From NCBI GenBank assembly GCA_039934475.1, contig JBDTMC010000471.1:1-6151 (forward strand): DNA of 6,151 nucleotides. Reading direction: 5' to 3'. Of this stretch, positions 1-6,151 are shown one piece after another. The position numbers were made by a program, and so were the translations under genes. The notes beneath the pieces are model-generated. The model was not told the DNA's origin and did no database searches. It worked only from the letters and a program-made list of their open reading frames with translations. Positions within the stretch are counted from its first letter, which is position 1; the number at the start of each line of letters is the position of its first letter. This DNA comes from JBDTMC01 sp039934475. GTDB lineage: Bacteria > Acidobacteriota > Terriglobia > Bryobacterales > Bryobacteraceae.

Positions 1-1611
1 GTGGGACAGCCCACTCTGAGCGTCACCCCGAGTCTCAGCTTCTCCGCTGACCTCAATGGCTCCGCTCCGCCGCCACAGGCGATTCAGATCACCGGCACGC
101 AGGGTCTCACGTTTACAACCTCGGTGGCGCCGGTCTCATCCTGGCTCACCCTGAGTTCGACCACCGGCACGGTTCCGGCCACAATCAATGCATCCGTGAA
201 CCCGGCCGGCCTCGCCCTGGGGACCTACAACGCCACGGTCTCAGTCACTGCTCCCGGTGCCACAGCCAGAACCGTCGCCATCAGCCTCCTGGTGAGCGAC
301 AAGCCTGTATTAACCGTTGCGCCGAACCCGGTTTCGTTCACCTACCAGTTGGCTGGCACAAACCCCGCGCCACAGCAGGTCACGATAAGCAGCGCTGGCG
401 TCAACATCAACTACACCCTGGCATCTGACCAGCCTTGGCTCACCTTATCGTCCTTGGCAGGTACCACCAATGGCTCGACGATCGCCACAGTCGTGCCAGG
501 AACTCTGCCTGCAGGCACGTATACGGCCCACATCATCGTCACCGCAGCCGGTGTTGGCAATAGCCCGCTGCAAGTGCCGGTTACCTTAACCATCAGCTCT
601 CCGGCTACCACCCTCTCGGCCACACCGAACTCGCTCACTGTGGCTGCCGCTACTGGGTCGGCCGCAATGACCAAGACGATTTCGGTCACCAGTACACAGG
701 CTGGGGGATCGGCTCTCACCGTAACATCGACTGGCGGATCGTGGCTCGCCGTCACTCCGGCAACCGCGGCGTCGCCAGCCACGCTCACCGTAACGTTGAC
801 TCCTGGGACGTTAACCTCGGGCACCTACACTGGAAGCATCTCAGTAGCAGCAACCGGTTCTACTCCGCTTACCATCCCCGTGACGCTGAAGTTAACCAGC
901 GATCCGGCAATCAATGCCGTCACCGACGGCGCTGCCTATGACACAGCGGGCTTCGCTCCCGGCAGTATCATCTCCATCTGGGGTGTCAACCTCGGTCCGG
1001 ATCCCTTCGTCTCCTTCACCCTTAACGGTGCGGGCGGCGTCGATCCTGGCCTGGCCGGCGTGAAGGTCACTGTAGATGGCACTCCAGCCATCCTCCTGAT
1101 GTCCTGGACTCAGCAACTCAACGCCATCCTGCCGTTCTCCGCCAAAACATCGGGGAATGCTGATGTGGTCGTGGAATACAATGGCAAGACTTCGGTTGCT
1201 TTCCCGATCCCCATGGTCCCCGCCGCTGCAAAGCTATTCGCGGCTAACGCCCAGGGCATCGGTCCCGCGGCGGCTCTCAACCAGAACTACTCGGTGAACG
1301 ACCAGGCTCACCCTGCCGACAAGGGGTCGGTGGTGCAGTTGTTCGGCACCGGCGGCGGCATAGTAGCGCCGGCGGTCGTCGAAGGCGGTGTCGCTTCCAG
1401 CACCCTATCCTGGGTAACGTTGGGGTACTCCGCTACTGTGAACGGAGTCACATCCCCGTTGTTCTACGCGGGTACCGCTCCCGGCTTAGTGTTCGGTGTC
1501 TATCAGTTCAACGTCAAACTTCCGGATGACGTGGCTACCGGTAGCGCGAACATCGTAGTGCACATCGGTGACAGCCAGACTCAGCCTGGTGTCACTGTGT
1601 TCGTAAAGTAA
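1..1611 (+). CDS. Secreted-type BACON-repeat protein with Solibacter C-terminal domain, 5'-truncated by window edge
   Basis: Only the last 536 residues are visible. The first codon, GTG, is almost certainly an internal valine: it aligns with Val385 of the complete paralogue at 1794-4562, in the middle of a beta-strand (V-x-Q-P). No signal peptide or ribosome binding site is present. Three BACON-like beta-sandwich repeats lie at about residues 4-99, 102-199 and 203-299. Each has a central SSWLTLS, QPWLTLS or GSWLAVT motif and a late GTY-x-(6-8)-V-x-V strand, and ends in a PVTLT-like strand in the second and third copies. Residues 301-536 match the Solibacter uncharacterized C-terminal domain (TIGR03437), with FAPGSIISIWG, QQLNAILPFS, VVQLFGTGGG, YAGTAPGL and YQFNVKLP blocks. 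No cysteine is visible. BACON domains in other bacteria occur in extracellular carbohydrate- or mucin-related proteins, so a surface or extracellular binding role is inferred. No catalytic domain is seen, and the missing N-terminus could carry one. The gene ends at TAA, just before a terminator hairpin. Confidence 0.88.
   Translation: MGQPTLSVTPSLSFSADLNGSAPPPQAIQITGTQGLTFTTSVAPVSSWLTLSSTTGTVPATINASVNPAGLALGTYNATVSVTAPGATARTVAISLLVSDKPVLTVAPNPVSFTYQLAGTNPAPQQVTISSAGVNINYTLASDQPWLTLSSLAGTTNGSTIATVVPGTLPAGTYTAHIIVTAAGVGNSPLQVPVTLTISSPATTLSATPNSLTVAAATGSAAMTKTISVTSTQAGGSALTVTSTGGSWLAVTPATAASPATLTVTLTPGTLTSGTYTGSISVAATGSTPLTIPVTLKLTSDPAINAVTDGAAYDTAGFAPGSIISIWGVNLGPDPFVSFTLNGAGGVDPGLAGVKVTVDGTPAILLMSWTQQLNAILPFSAKTSGNADVVVEYNGKTSVAFPIPMVPAAAKLFAANAQGIGPAAALNQNYSVNDQAHPADKGSVVQLFGTGGGIVAPAVVEGGVASSTLSWVTLGYSATVNGVTSPLFYAGTAPGLVFGVYQFNVKLPDDVATGSANIVVHIGDSQTQPGVTVFVK
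1..1611 (+). repeat. Tandem gene duplication, left copy
   Basis: This segment is collinear with 2946-4562. The only length difference found by hand alignment is two codons, just before the C-terminal domain (LKLTSDP here against LNIKADTDP there). Exact DNA matches of 16-18 nt remain at 80-95, 1111-1128 and 1333-1349. The duplication therefore extends left beyond the window edge. Confidence 0.85.
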
Positions 1612-1622
1612 ACCGCTACTCG

Positions 1623-1659
1623 GGGCAGGCGGACCATCATGGTTTCCGCCTGCCCTTTC
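1623..1659 (+). terminator. Intrinsic terminator hairpin after the first BACON-repeat gene
   Basis: An 11-bp perfect GC-rich inverted repeat has its left arm at 1623-1633 (GGGCAGGCGGA) and its right arm at 1645-1655 (TCCGCCTGCCC). Within the loop, ACCA at 1633-1636 can instead pair with TGGT at 1640-1643 and extend the stem past a small bulge. The right arm runs directly into TTTCCTC, a short imperfect T tract. The left arm begins 11 bp after the stop codon, as expected for a Rho-independent terminator of the upstream gene. It would separate the two tandem paralogues into different transcripts. The weak T tract leaves some doubt about its efficiency. Confidence 0.75.
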
Positions 1660-1733
1660 CTCAAAGACTCCGCAAGCAGTTTTGCCCGAATCCTCTCCCC
1701 ACTCTTCCTCTTCGGCAGTCCCCATAACACGAC

Positions 1734-1793
1734 TCCTATAAATATATGACCTCGTAACTTTCCCAAAAGTGATGATAGAATTGGCAAACTCCA
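1734..1793 (+). promoter_or_regulatory. Possible promoter/leader of the second BACON-repeat gene
   Basis: The spacer after the terminator turns AT-rich, with TATAAATATATGA at 1737-1749 and a -10-like TAGAAT at 1776-1781. It stands out against GC-rich surroundings and lies where a promoter for the downstream gene is needed. No -35 hexamer is found at a canonical distance from either candidate. No purine-rich Shine-Dalgarno sequence precedes the ATG at 1794 (the bases before it are TTGGCAAACTCCA). The exact promoter is therefore unassigned, and the leader may be short or use a weak ribosome binding site. Confidence 0.25.
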
Positions 1794-1871
1794 ATGAGCA
1801 AACCAAAAACAAGGCTCAACTCACCACTGGTGTTGATCCTCTTTTTCGTTCTGGCTCTCTCTGCCCACGCT
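1794..1871 (+). other. Sec signal peptide of the 922-aa BACON-repeat protein
   Basis: The first 26 residues have a positively charged n-region (Lys3, Lys5, Arg7), a hydrophobic h-region (PLVLILFFVLALS) and an Ala-His-Ala c-region with predicted cleavage before Ala27. There is no lipobox cysteine, so it reads as a type I signal peptidase substrate rather than a lipoprotein. This is the best evidence in the window that the paired proteins act outside the cytoplasm. Confidence 0.85.
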
Positions 1872-4562
1872 GCTGATGTCGTCTACACTCTCACCGGCAC
1901 CCTCGCGCTACAGAGCGATCCCTCCACCGATCCCTTGCATCTTGATGGGAAAAGCTTCACGCTGTCCGTGTTCTTGGACAGCACTAACTCGCCATCGTCG
2001 AGTTCGCCATCGGCATCTTCGGGCACCTACAATGCCGCTCCCGGCACAAAGATCCATGCGGAAATCGTTGGTCTCATTGGCGCCGATTGCGCCGCTTCGC
2101 CTCTGCCCACTGTCGCCATTACCGACAACGCATCCACCGCGGTTGACACAATCGGTGTTTCCAATTGCCAGCTTCCGATTTACATGATGTTCGCCCGGGT
2201 CAATGTGCCCCCTGGTGTGATGACCACCGCGGCCCCGTCGAATATCCCATCGACCTCCATCGCCGGGCAGGCGCAGTTTGTGCCCGCCTCTCAGATCCCC
2301 GCTATTTTCAACTTCAGTAATGCCACCCTTGTTGCCACCGGGGCCCCGCCTCCCGTGGCGACTCCCAACCCTACCTCGTGGACGCTGCCTGCTGTCATAC
2401 AAGGATCCGCCGAACCCATCACGCATTCCCTCTCCCTCTCCAGTGCCGGCGCGCCTGTGTCATACACCGCCGTAGCTGCCGCCGGTGGTTCTTGGCTTGC
2501 CGTCAGTCTTACCGGCCCCGGCAACACCCTCAGCCCCAGCCTCACAATCACCGTCGATCCGACCGGGCTGACGGGAGCCCCCACCACCTACAAGGGCACT
2601 GTCAATTTCAGAAATAGTACGAACCTTCTGGCGAGCGTTCCCGTCAGCCTAACGGTAAACCCTCCTACTTTAGCTGTGCCCGCCACGCCCATAACCTTCA
2701 CCTATGTGATCGGCGGGACAACTCCAGCCCGACAGACGGTGGCGATTGGAGGCACCTCCGCCATTGCCTTCACGGCTTCCGGTGGAACCGCAGCCTGGCT
2801 TTCGGCAACTGACGGTACGGTTCCCGGAAACATGGCTGTTTCGGTTAACACCGCAGGGCTGGCCGCCGGTAAGTACACCGGCGTTGTTACGGTCACCTCC
2901 GCAGGTGCGACGGGTAGCCCTGCCACCATTCCGGTAACACTCACTGTGACGCAACCGGTGATCGCAGTGTCTGCGGGCATCACCTTCTCCTATCGACTCG
3001 GCACATCCGTTCCTCCTCCACAACCGATTCAGATCACCGGTACCCAGGGCGTCAGGTTTACTGCTTCGGTGTCGCCGGTCGCGGCCTGGCTTAGCCTGAG
3101 TTCGGCCACAGGTACAATTCCCGGCTTCCTCAGTGCCTCCCTTGTTCCCGCCGGACTTGCGCAGGGGACCTACACCACTACAGTTTCCATCGCCTCGCCC
3201 GGTGCCACCACGAAGACGGTCGTTATCAATCTCACTGTGATCGACAAGCCCGCACTCTCCGCATCGCCTAACCCGCTTCTATTTACCGCCGAATTCGGAG
3301 GCTCCAATCCCCCGCCCCTCCAGGTCACCATTGCCGCCGATGGTTCGAATATCAACTACACGCTGACCTCCGACCAGCCTTGGCTCTCACTATCATCCAC
3401 GTCCGGTACAACCAGCGGATCCACCATCGTCACAGCGGTGCCAGGTGCGCTCACCGCGGGCACTTATAGTGGTCACATTGTCGTCACTGCCGACGGCGTC
3501 TCCAATAGCCCGTTCCAGGTTCCAGTTACCCTTACCGTTGCACCCCCAGGCACAGTCATTTCAGCGTTACCCGCATCTCTCAGCGTAACGGCAGCTCCCG
3601 GGTCGGCCCCAGTCACCAGGACTATTTCCATCGCCAGCACCCAAACAGTGGGGATGGCTATTACGGTGTCATCAGCGGGCGGATCCTGGCTGACTGTCAC
3701 GCCGGCAACGGCGACAACCCCGTCCACCCTCACCGTCACACTGACTCCGGGCTCATTGACGGAAAACCCCTACAGTGGGAACATCACGGTAACCGGAACC
3801 ACTGGTGATCCGCTCACCATCCCAGTAACCCTCAACATCAAGGCAGATACCGATCCGGTAATCCACGGGATCACTGACGCCGCGGGCTTTGCAACGGACG
3901 GATTTGCGCCCGGCAATGCCATTTCGATCTTCGGCGCGAACCTCGGTCCGGAACCTTACGTGACCTTCGCACTGAATGGCTCGGGGGGTGTAGACCCCGT
4001 TCTAGCCGGTGTGAATGTAACGGTAGACGGCGTTCCCGCCATCGTCCTGCTTTCCTGGAAACAGCAACTCAACGCCATCATGCCCTTCTCCGCCAAGACC
4101 GCTGGCAACGCGGATGTAGTCGTCGAATACAACGGCAGGAAATCAGCCGCCTTCCCCCTCCCCATGGTTCCAAGTGCGGTGAAGTTGTTCACGGCAAACG
4201 CCCAGGGCACGGGCCGGGCGGCGGCGCTCAACCAGGATTTTTCGGTGAACAAGGAAACGCACCCTGCCGGCAAAGGAGAGGTCGTGCAGTTGTTCGGCAC
4301 GGGGGGCGGCATCGTCGCCCCAGCCGTGGTCGAAGGCGGAATAGCCGCAAATACTCTCTCCTGGGTAACGCTGGAGTACGCGGCCACCGTGAACGGCGTG
4401 AGTGCCCGGGTCTACTACGCGGGAACCGCGCCGGGCCTCTTGTTCGGCGTCTACCAATTCAACGTCCAGCTTCCGGCTGACGTCGCAACCGGCCCCGCGA
4501 CCATCGTTATTAAGATTGGTGAGAGTCAGACCCAGTCGGATATCACCGTGTTTGTGAAGTAA
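1794..4562 (+). CDS. Secreted BACON-repeat protein with Solibacter C-terminal domain (complete, 922 aa)
   Basis: The ATG start is supported by an in-frame stop at 1776-1778 with no other start codon between, and by an immediate Sec signal peptide: Lys3/Lys5/Arg7, a hydrophobic core at 11-23, and an AHA cleavage site after Ala26. Residues 27-182 form an N-terminal domain I cannot assign. It opens with YTLTGTL, has a Ser-rich stretch at 63-77 and holds Cys99 and Cys125, the only cysteines seen, which could form a disulfide after export. Five BACON-like repeats follow at about 187-289, 291-386, 387-483, 485-583 and 586-683, four with a W-L-(S/T/A)-(V/L) core and GTY or KYTG turns. Residues 687-922 match the Solibacter uncharacterized C-terminal domain (TIGR03437). 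There is no LPXTG, PEP-CTERM or membrane anchor at the end, which is FVK. It is probably a periplasmic, surface or secreted binding/adhesion protein. No enzyme domain is evident and the ligand is unknown. It is the tandem paralogue of the gene ending at 1611. Confidence 0.92.
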   Translation: MSKPKTRLNSPLVLILFFVLALSAHAADVVYTLTGTLALQSDPSTDPLHLDGKSFTLSVFLDSTNSPSSSSPSASSGTYNAAPGTKIHAEIVGLIGADCAASPLPTVAITDNASTAVDTIGVSNCQLPIYMMFARVNVPPGVMTTAAPSNIPSTSIAGQAQFVPASQIPAIFNFSNATLVATGAPPPVATPNPTSWTLPAVIQGSAEPITHSLSLSSAGAPVSYTAVAAAGGSWLAVSLTGPGNTLSPSLTITVDPTGLTGAPTTYKGTVNFRNSTNLLASVPVSLTVNPPTLAVPATPITFTYVIGGTTPARQTVAIGGTSAIAFTASGGTAAWLSATDGTVPGNMAVSVNTAGLAAGKYTGVVTVTSAGATGSPATIPVTLTVTQPVIAVSAGITFSYRLGTSVPPPQPIQITGTQGVRFTASVSPVAAWLSLSSATGTIPGFLSASLVPAGLAQGTYTTTVSIASPGATTKTVVINLTVIDKPALSASPNPLLFTAEFGGSNPPPLQVTIAADGSNINYTLTSDQPWLSLSSTSGTTSGSTIVTAVPGALTAGTYSGHIVVTADGVSNSPFQVPVTLTVAPPGTVISALPASLSVTAAPGSAPVTRTISIASTQTVGMAITVSSAGGSWLTVTPATATTPSTLTVTLTPGSLTENPYSGNITVTGTTGDPLTIPVTLNIKADTDPVIHGITDAAGFATDGFAPGNAISIFGANLGPEPYVTFALNGSGGVDPVLAGVNVTVDGVPAIVLLSWKQQLNAIMPFSAKTAGNADVVVEYNGRKSAAFPLPMVPSAVKLFTANAQGTGRAAALNQDFSVNKETHPAGKGEVVQLFGTGGGIVAPAVVEGGIAANTLSWVTLEYAATVNGVSARVYYAGTAPGLLFGVYQFNVQLPADVATGPATIVIKIGESQTQSDITVFVK
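2352..3842 (+). repeat. Array of five BACON-like repeats in the 922-aa protein
   Basis: Five consecutive modules of about 95-100 residues cover residues 187-683. Each has a P-x-(x)-L/F-T-F/S opening strand, a central Trp core (SWLAVS, AWLSAT, AWLSLS, PWLSLS, SWLTVT), a small-residue turn (G-T-x-P or similar), an AGL-x-x-G-x-Y-like turn and a closing (V/I)PV-(S/T)-L-T-V strand. The copies differ strongly in sequence, so they look like old duplications, not a recent expansion. The third, fourth and fifth copies are the ones matched by the three copies visible in the upstream gene. BACON assignment is by pattern; a profile search would settle the boundaries. Confidence 0.75.
2946..4562 (+). repeat. 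Tandem gene duplication, right copy
   Basis: This is the partner of 1-1611, covering residues 385-922 of the complete gene. The exact DNA matches to the left copy lie at 3025-3040, 4062-4079 and 4284-4300. Hand counts give about 73% protein identity over the C-terminal domain and about 59%, 66% and 62% over the three preceding repeats. Confidence 0.85.
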
Positions 4563-4572
4563 GCCCGTTTCC

Positions 4573-5403
4573 TCATTGCGCCACTACCGGTATCCATATC
4601 TCGACGCCGCCCAAGCCGGTGCGGCCGTCGAAGTTCTCTCCATAGCGCTCAAAGAAGGGACCGTCCGCTACTTTGTAACCTGATGCCGGCAGGGCATCGT
4701 TCCAAATAGTCTTGAAGGACGCCCCGATGGCTGAGATGTGCTCGCGATGCTCGAACACGGTGTAAGTTTGCGGAGGGATCCGCAGGCGGGTGAATTCGGC
4801 TGGGTATGCAGGAAATTCAGTTACTTCTACGCCGCAAATGTATTCGTAGCTGCCCGCGTCGTCAGTGTTGCACATTACGCCGTACGCGACGCGTCCCACT
4901 TGCCCCGGGATATTGCCGAAATGCGGCAGGAATCTGTTCCATTGCGCCGGGATTCCAGCGTTGGACTCACAGCGTTCGCCCAGTCCGAAAATGAGAAGGG
5001 CCTCGCTGCGAACCAGTCGCAGGGCGGCCAGAGTGGTGACGGTAGATTGATTCATTCTAAGTGGCTCCAGTAGGTTGAGTTTGCCGCAATGGGCCTGTCC
5101 CCGGACTTGCTCCGGAGTCAAACCGAACTGCTGGCGAAAGGCGCGTGTGAACGCTTCATGGGAACCGTAGCCTGCGTCCAGCGCCACCGCGAGAATGTCC
5201 GGCGCGCCCTCCGCCAGCATTCGCGCCGCCTCGCTCAACCGCCGCCCGCGCAGATACGCCACCAGGGATATGCCCGTCGATGCCGAAAACGCGCGCGAGA
5301 GGTGGAATCGCGAGACGCCCGCAATGCCCGCCACGGTGTCGAGAGAAAGCTCGCCGCTGAGGTGGCTTTCGATGTACCAGAGTGCTTTGCTCGTTACGTT
5401 CAC
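4573..5403 (-). CDS. AraC-family transcriptional regulator with GyrI-like effector-binding domain
   Basis: This 276-residue cytoplasmic DNA-binding regulator has the domain order of E. coli Rob (289 residues): HTH first, ligand domain last. Residues 5-103 are an AraC/XylS double helix-turn-helix. HTH1 is at about 19-40 (LSLDTVAGIAGVSRFHLSRA) and HTH2 at about 68-91, with the family-typical A-x-x-x-G-Y-x-S-x-x-(A/T)-F-x-R-A-F and Q-F-G-x-T-P blocks. Residues about 122-275 look like a GyrI-like small-molecule-binding domain, with VAYGVMCN, YEYICGVEV, YTVFEH and a final GGVEIWIPV strand. The start is GTG at 5403-5401; an in-frame TAG lies ten codons upstream with no ATG, GTG or TTG between, and the HTH begins where it should. 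Upstream is only a weak AGG, four bases from the start. The gene converges on the BACON-repeat gene with a 10-bp gap. The ligand and targets are unknown; relatives respond to cationic or aromatic compounds. Confidence 0.9.
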   Translation of the reverse strand: MNVTSKALWYIESHLSGELSLDTVAGIAGVSRFHLSRAFSASTGISLVAYLRGRRLSEAARMLAEGAPDILAVALDAGYGSHEAFTRAFRQQFGLTPEQVRGQAHCGKLNLLEPLRMNQSTVTTLAALRLVRSEALLIFGLGERCESNAGIPAQWNRFLPHFGNIPGQVGRVAYGVMCNTDDAGSYEYICGVEVTEFPAYPAEFTRLRIPPQTYTVFEHREHISAIGASFKTIWNDALPASGYKVADGPFFERYGENFDGRTGLGGVEIWIPVVAQ

Positions 5404-5461
5404 GTTGCCTACTGAAGAAAGAATACGGCCCTACCTGGAGCCCGCACTTGATCGTTCTTGC
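5404..5461 (-). other. Spacer between glycosyltransferase and AraC-type gene
   Basis: This 58-bp gap lies between two genes on the same strand. On the - strand a weak 5-bp stem (GGCTC/GGGCC with one G-T pair) is followed by a T-rich run, which is not enough to call a terminator. No clear promoter or operator palindrome is visible. Co-transcription and an independent promoter for the regulator are both possible. Confidence 0.4.
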
Positions 5462-6151
5462 TCACGGCGGAGGAACCCGGAAAATCAAAATCGAATAACC
5501 GGCCCGGCCAACTGGTCTCATTGATTGGAAGCTGCTGAAGTAGCCTTCGTACTCGGGCCGGAAGAGAAAGCCGAGCAGATTGTTGACGCTGATGGCGAAG
5601 AGTCCCGGACGAGGAACCAGGACGGTGGCCGCGACATACTGAGGCTCCCAAGGTGTGGGTTCCACTTCCCAGGTTCCGGATGGCAGATAGCCGGAGGGAT
5701 CCTCCGGCCCGAAGAGGCTGAGGTGAATGTTAGTGATTCTCTCCCGCCGCACATAGTCGCCAAGCGCGCGGAAGTCCTGGCCCCAATCGATATTACTGTC
5801 CGCAAGATACTTCCAACCCTTGTTCGGCCCGCCGATCCACACGTTGAAATAGGAGATTCCGTGGGGATACGCCATGCCGGAACTCACCGCGAGCCAGGCG
5901 ACAAGGACTACCCCAGGCCAGCGAAGACGATCGAGTGCAAACCCCGATCCGAGGAGTAAGAACGGGTACGCCGGCAGGATGTGGCGGATGCCGATATGAA
6001 AACTCGAGAGTACGCCGCAAGCGAGGAAGAAGAACGCGAGACCCCAAATCACCAAAGCCGCCTTGGCGTCCGCCTGGCGCCGTCGCACCAGACAAACTGC
6101 CAGCCCCGACACGGTGAGGACTTGCAGCGAAATGGGGAACTTAACGGCCAG
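5462..6151 (-). CDS. ArnT/PMT-like membrane glycosyltransferase (GT39 type), C-terminal part
   Basis: The last 229 residues are visible. The reading frame is open to the right edge, so the GTG at 6112 need not be the start and the catalytic N-terminal half is missing. About four hydrophobic segments appear at visible residues 5-22, 31-50, 57-73 and 79-95, followed by a soluble tail. GIRHILPAYPFLLLG, then YFNVWIGGPNKGW and LADSNIDWGQDF, are motifs I recognise from bacterial phospholipid carrier-dependent glycosyltransferases related to dolichyl-phosphate-mannose protein mannosyltransferase and ArnT. Members move a sugar from a polyprenyl-phosphate carrier to a lipid or protein acceptor on the outer face of the inner membrane. 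The conserved first-loop acidic residues cannot be checked because they lie outside the window, so donor and acceptor are unknown. The TGA stop is 58 bp upstream of the AraC-type gene on the same strand. Confidence 0.82.
   Translation of the reverse strand: MAVKFPISLQVLTVSGLAVCLVRRRQADAKAALVIWGLAFFFLACGVLSSFHIGIRHILPAYPFLLLGSGFALDRLRWPGVVLVAWLAVSSGMAYPHGISYFNVWIGGPNKGWKYLADSNIDWGQDFRALGDYVRRERITNIHLSLFGPEDPSGYLPSGTWEVEPTPWEPQYVAATVLVPRPGLFAISVNNLLGFLFRPEYEGYFSSFQSMRPVGRAGYSILIFRVPPP

Noticed and set aside
1..3. GTG at the first base as a start codon
   Set aside because: It aligns with an internal valine of the paralogue in the middle of a repeat boundary strand, and no signal peptide follows; the gene is cut by the window edge.
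1486..1812. Open frames on the - strand spanning the spacer between the two paralogues
   Set aside because: They read through the terminator hairpin and the end of the left gene, have mixed composition and no recognisable family; no promoter or ribosome binding site supports them.
411..4457. Several open frames of 60-170 codons on the - strand across the two BACON-repeat genes (for example 411-824, 1908-2426, 3956-4387)
   Set aside because: They lie wholly antisense to well-supported coding sequence, have low-complexity or biased composition without recognisable domains, and are explained by the GC-rich third positions of the + strand genes.
5404..5461. Weak stem followed by T-rich sequence on the - strand between the glycosyltransferase and the AraC-type gene
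   Set aside because: The stem is only 5 bp with a G-T wobble and the T run is interrupted, too weak to call a terminator.
4738..5524. Open frames on the + strand over the AraC-type gene (4738-5073, 5089-5415, 5195-5524)
   Set aside because: They are antisense to a gene with clear AraC and GyrI-like homology; the translations are Arg-rich and family-less.
5525..5959. 144-codon open frame on the + strand opposite the glycosyltransferase
   Set aside because: It has a TTG start and no recognisable domain, and is fully antisense to a frame with clear membrane segments and the DSNIDWGQDF motif.
6110..6112. GTG at 6112 as the start of the glycosyltransferase
   Set aside because: The frame stays open to 6151 with sequence that fits a membrane segment (LAVKFPISLQVL), and the catalytic half of the family would be missing; truncation by the window edge is the simpler reading.

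Overview
The window looks like a GC-rich acidobacterial chromosome segment, most probably from the Solibacter/Bryobacter group (subdivision 3). The main reason is that two secreted-type proteins end in the roughly 230-residue module catalogued as the Solibacter uncharacterized C-terminal domain (TIGR03437), preceded by BACON-like beta-sandwich repeats. That combination is very abundant in Candidatus Solibacter and its relatives. The taxonomic call rests on recognising these families by eye, not on a search.

Layout. Positions 1-1611 (+) hold the 3' part of a large BACON-repeat protein whose N-terminus lies outside the window. A short spacer follows, with a convincing intrinsic-terminator hairpin (1623-1659) and an AT-rich patch. 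Positions 1794-4562 (+) hold a complete 922-residue paralogue: a Sec signal peptide, an unrecognised N-terminal domain, five BACON-like repeats and the Solibacter C-terminal domain. The two + strand genes are a tandem duplication, with 1-1611 collinear with 2946-4562 and only one two-codon indel. Two genes on the - strand converge on them. The first, 4573-5403, is an AraC-family regulator with an N-terminal double helix-turn-helix and a C-terminal GyrI-like ligand-binding domain. The second, 5462 to the right edge, is the C-terminal part of an ArnT/PMT-like membrane glycosyltransferase (GT39 type).

How the genes relate. The BACON proteins are probably exported and act outside the cytoplasm, perhaps in surface adhesion or polymer binding, but nothing in the sequence fixes a ligand. 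The terminator suggests they are separate transcription units. The glycosyltransferase and the AraC-type regulator share a strand and are 58 bp apart, so they may be co-transcribed, but a functional link is not shown. I see no RNA gene, CRISPR array, insertion sequence or phage gene, and no clear sign of a new defence or mobile system. The most unusual content is the tandem BACON/Solibacter-domain pair and its uneven divergence.
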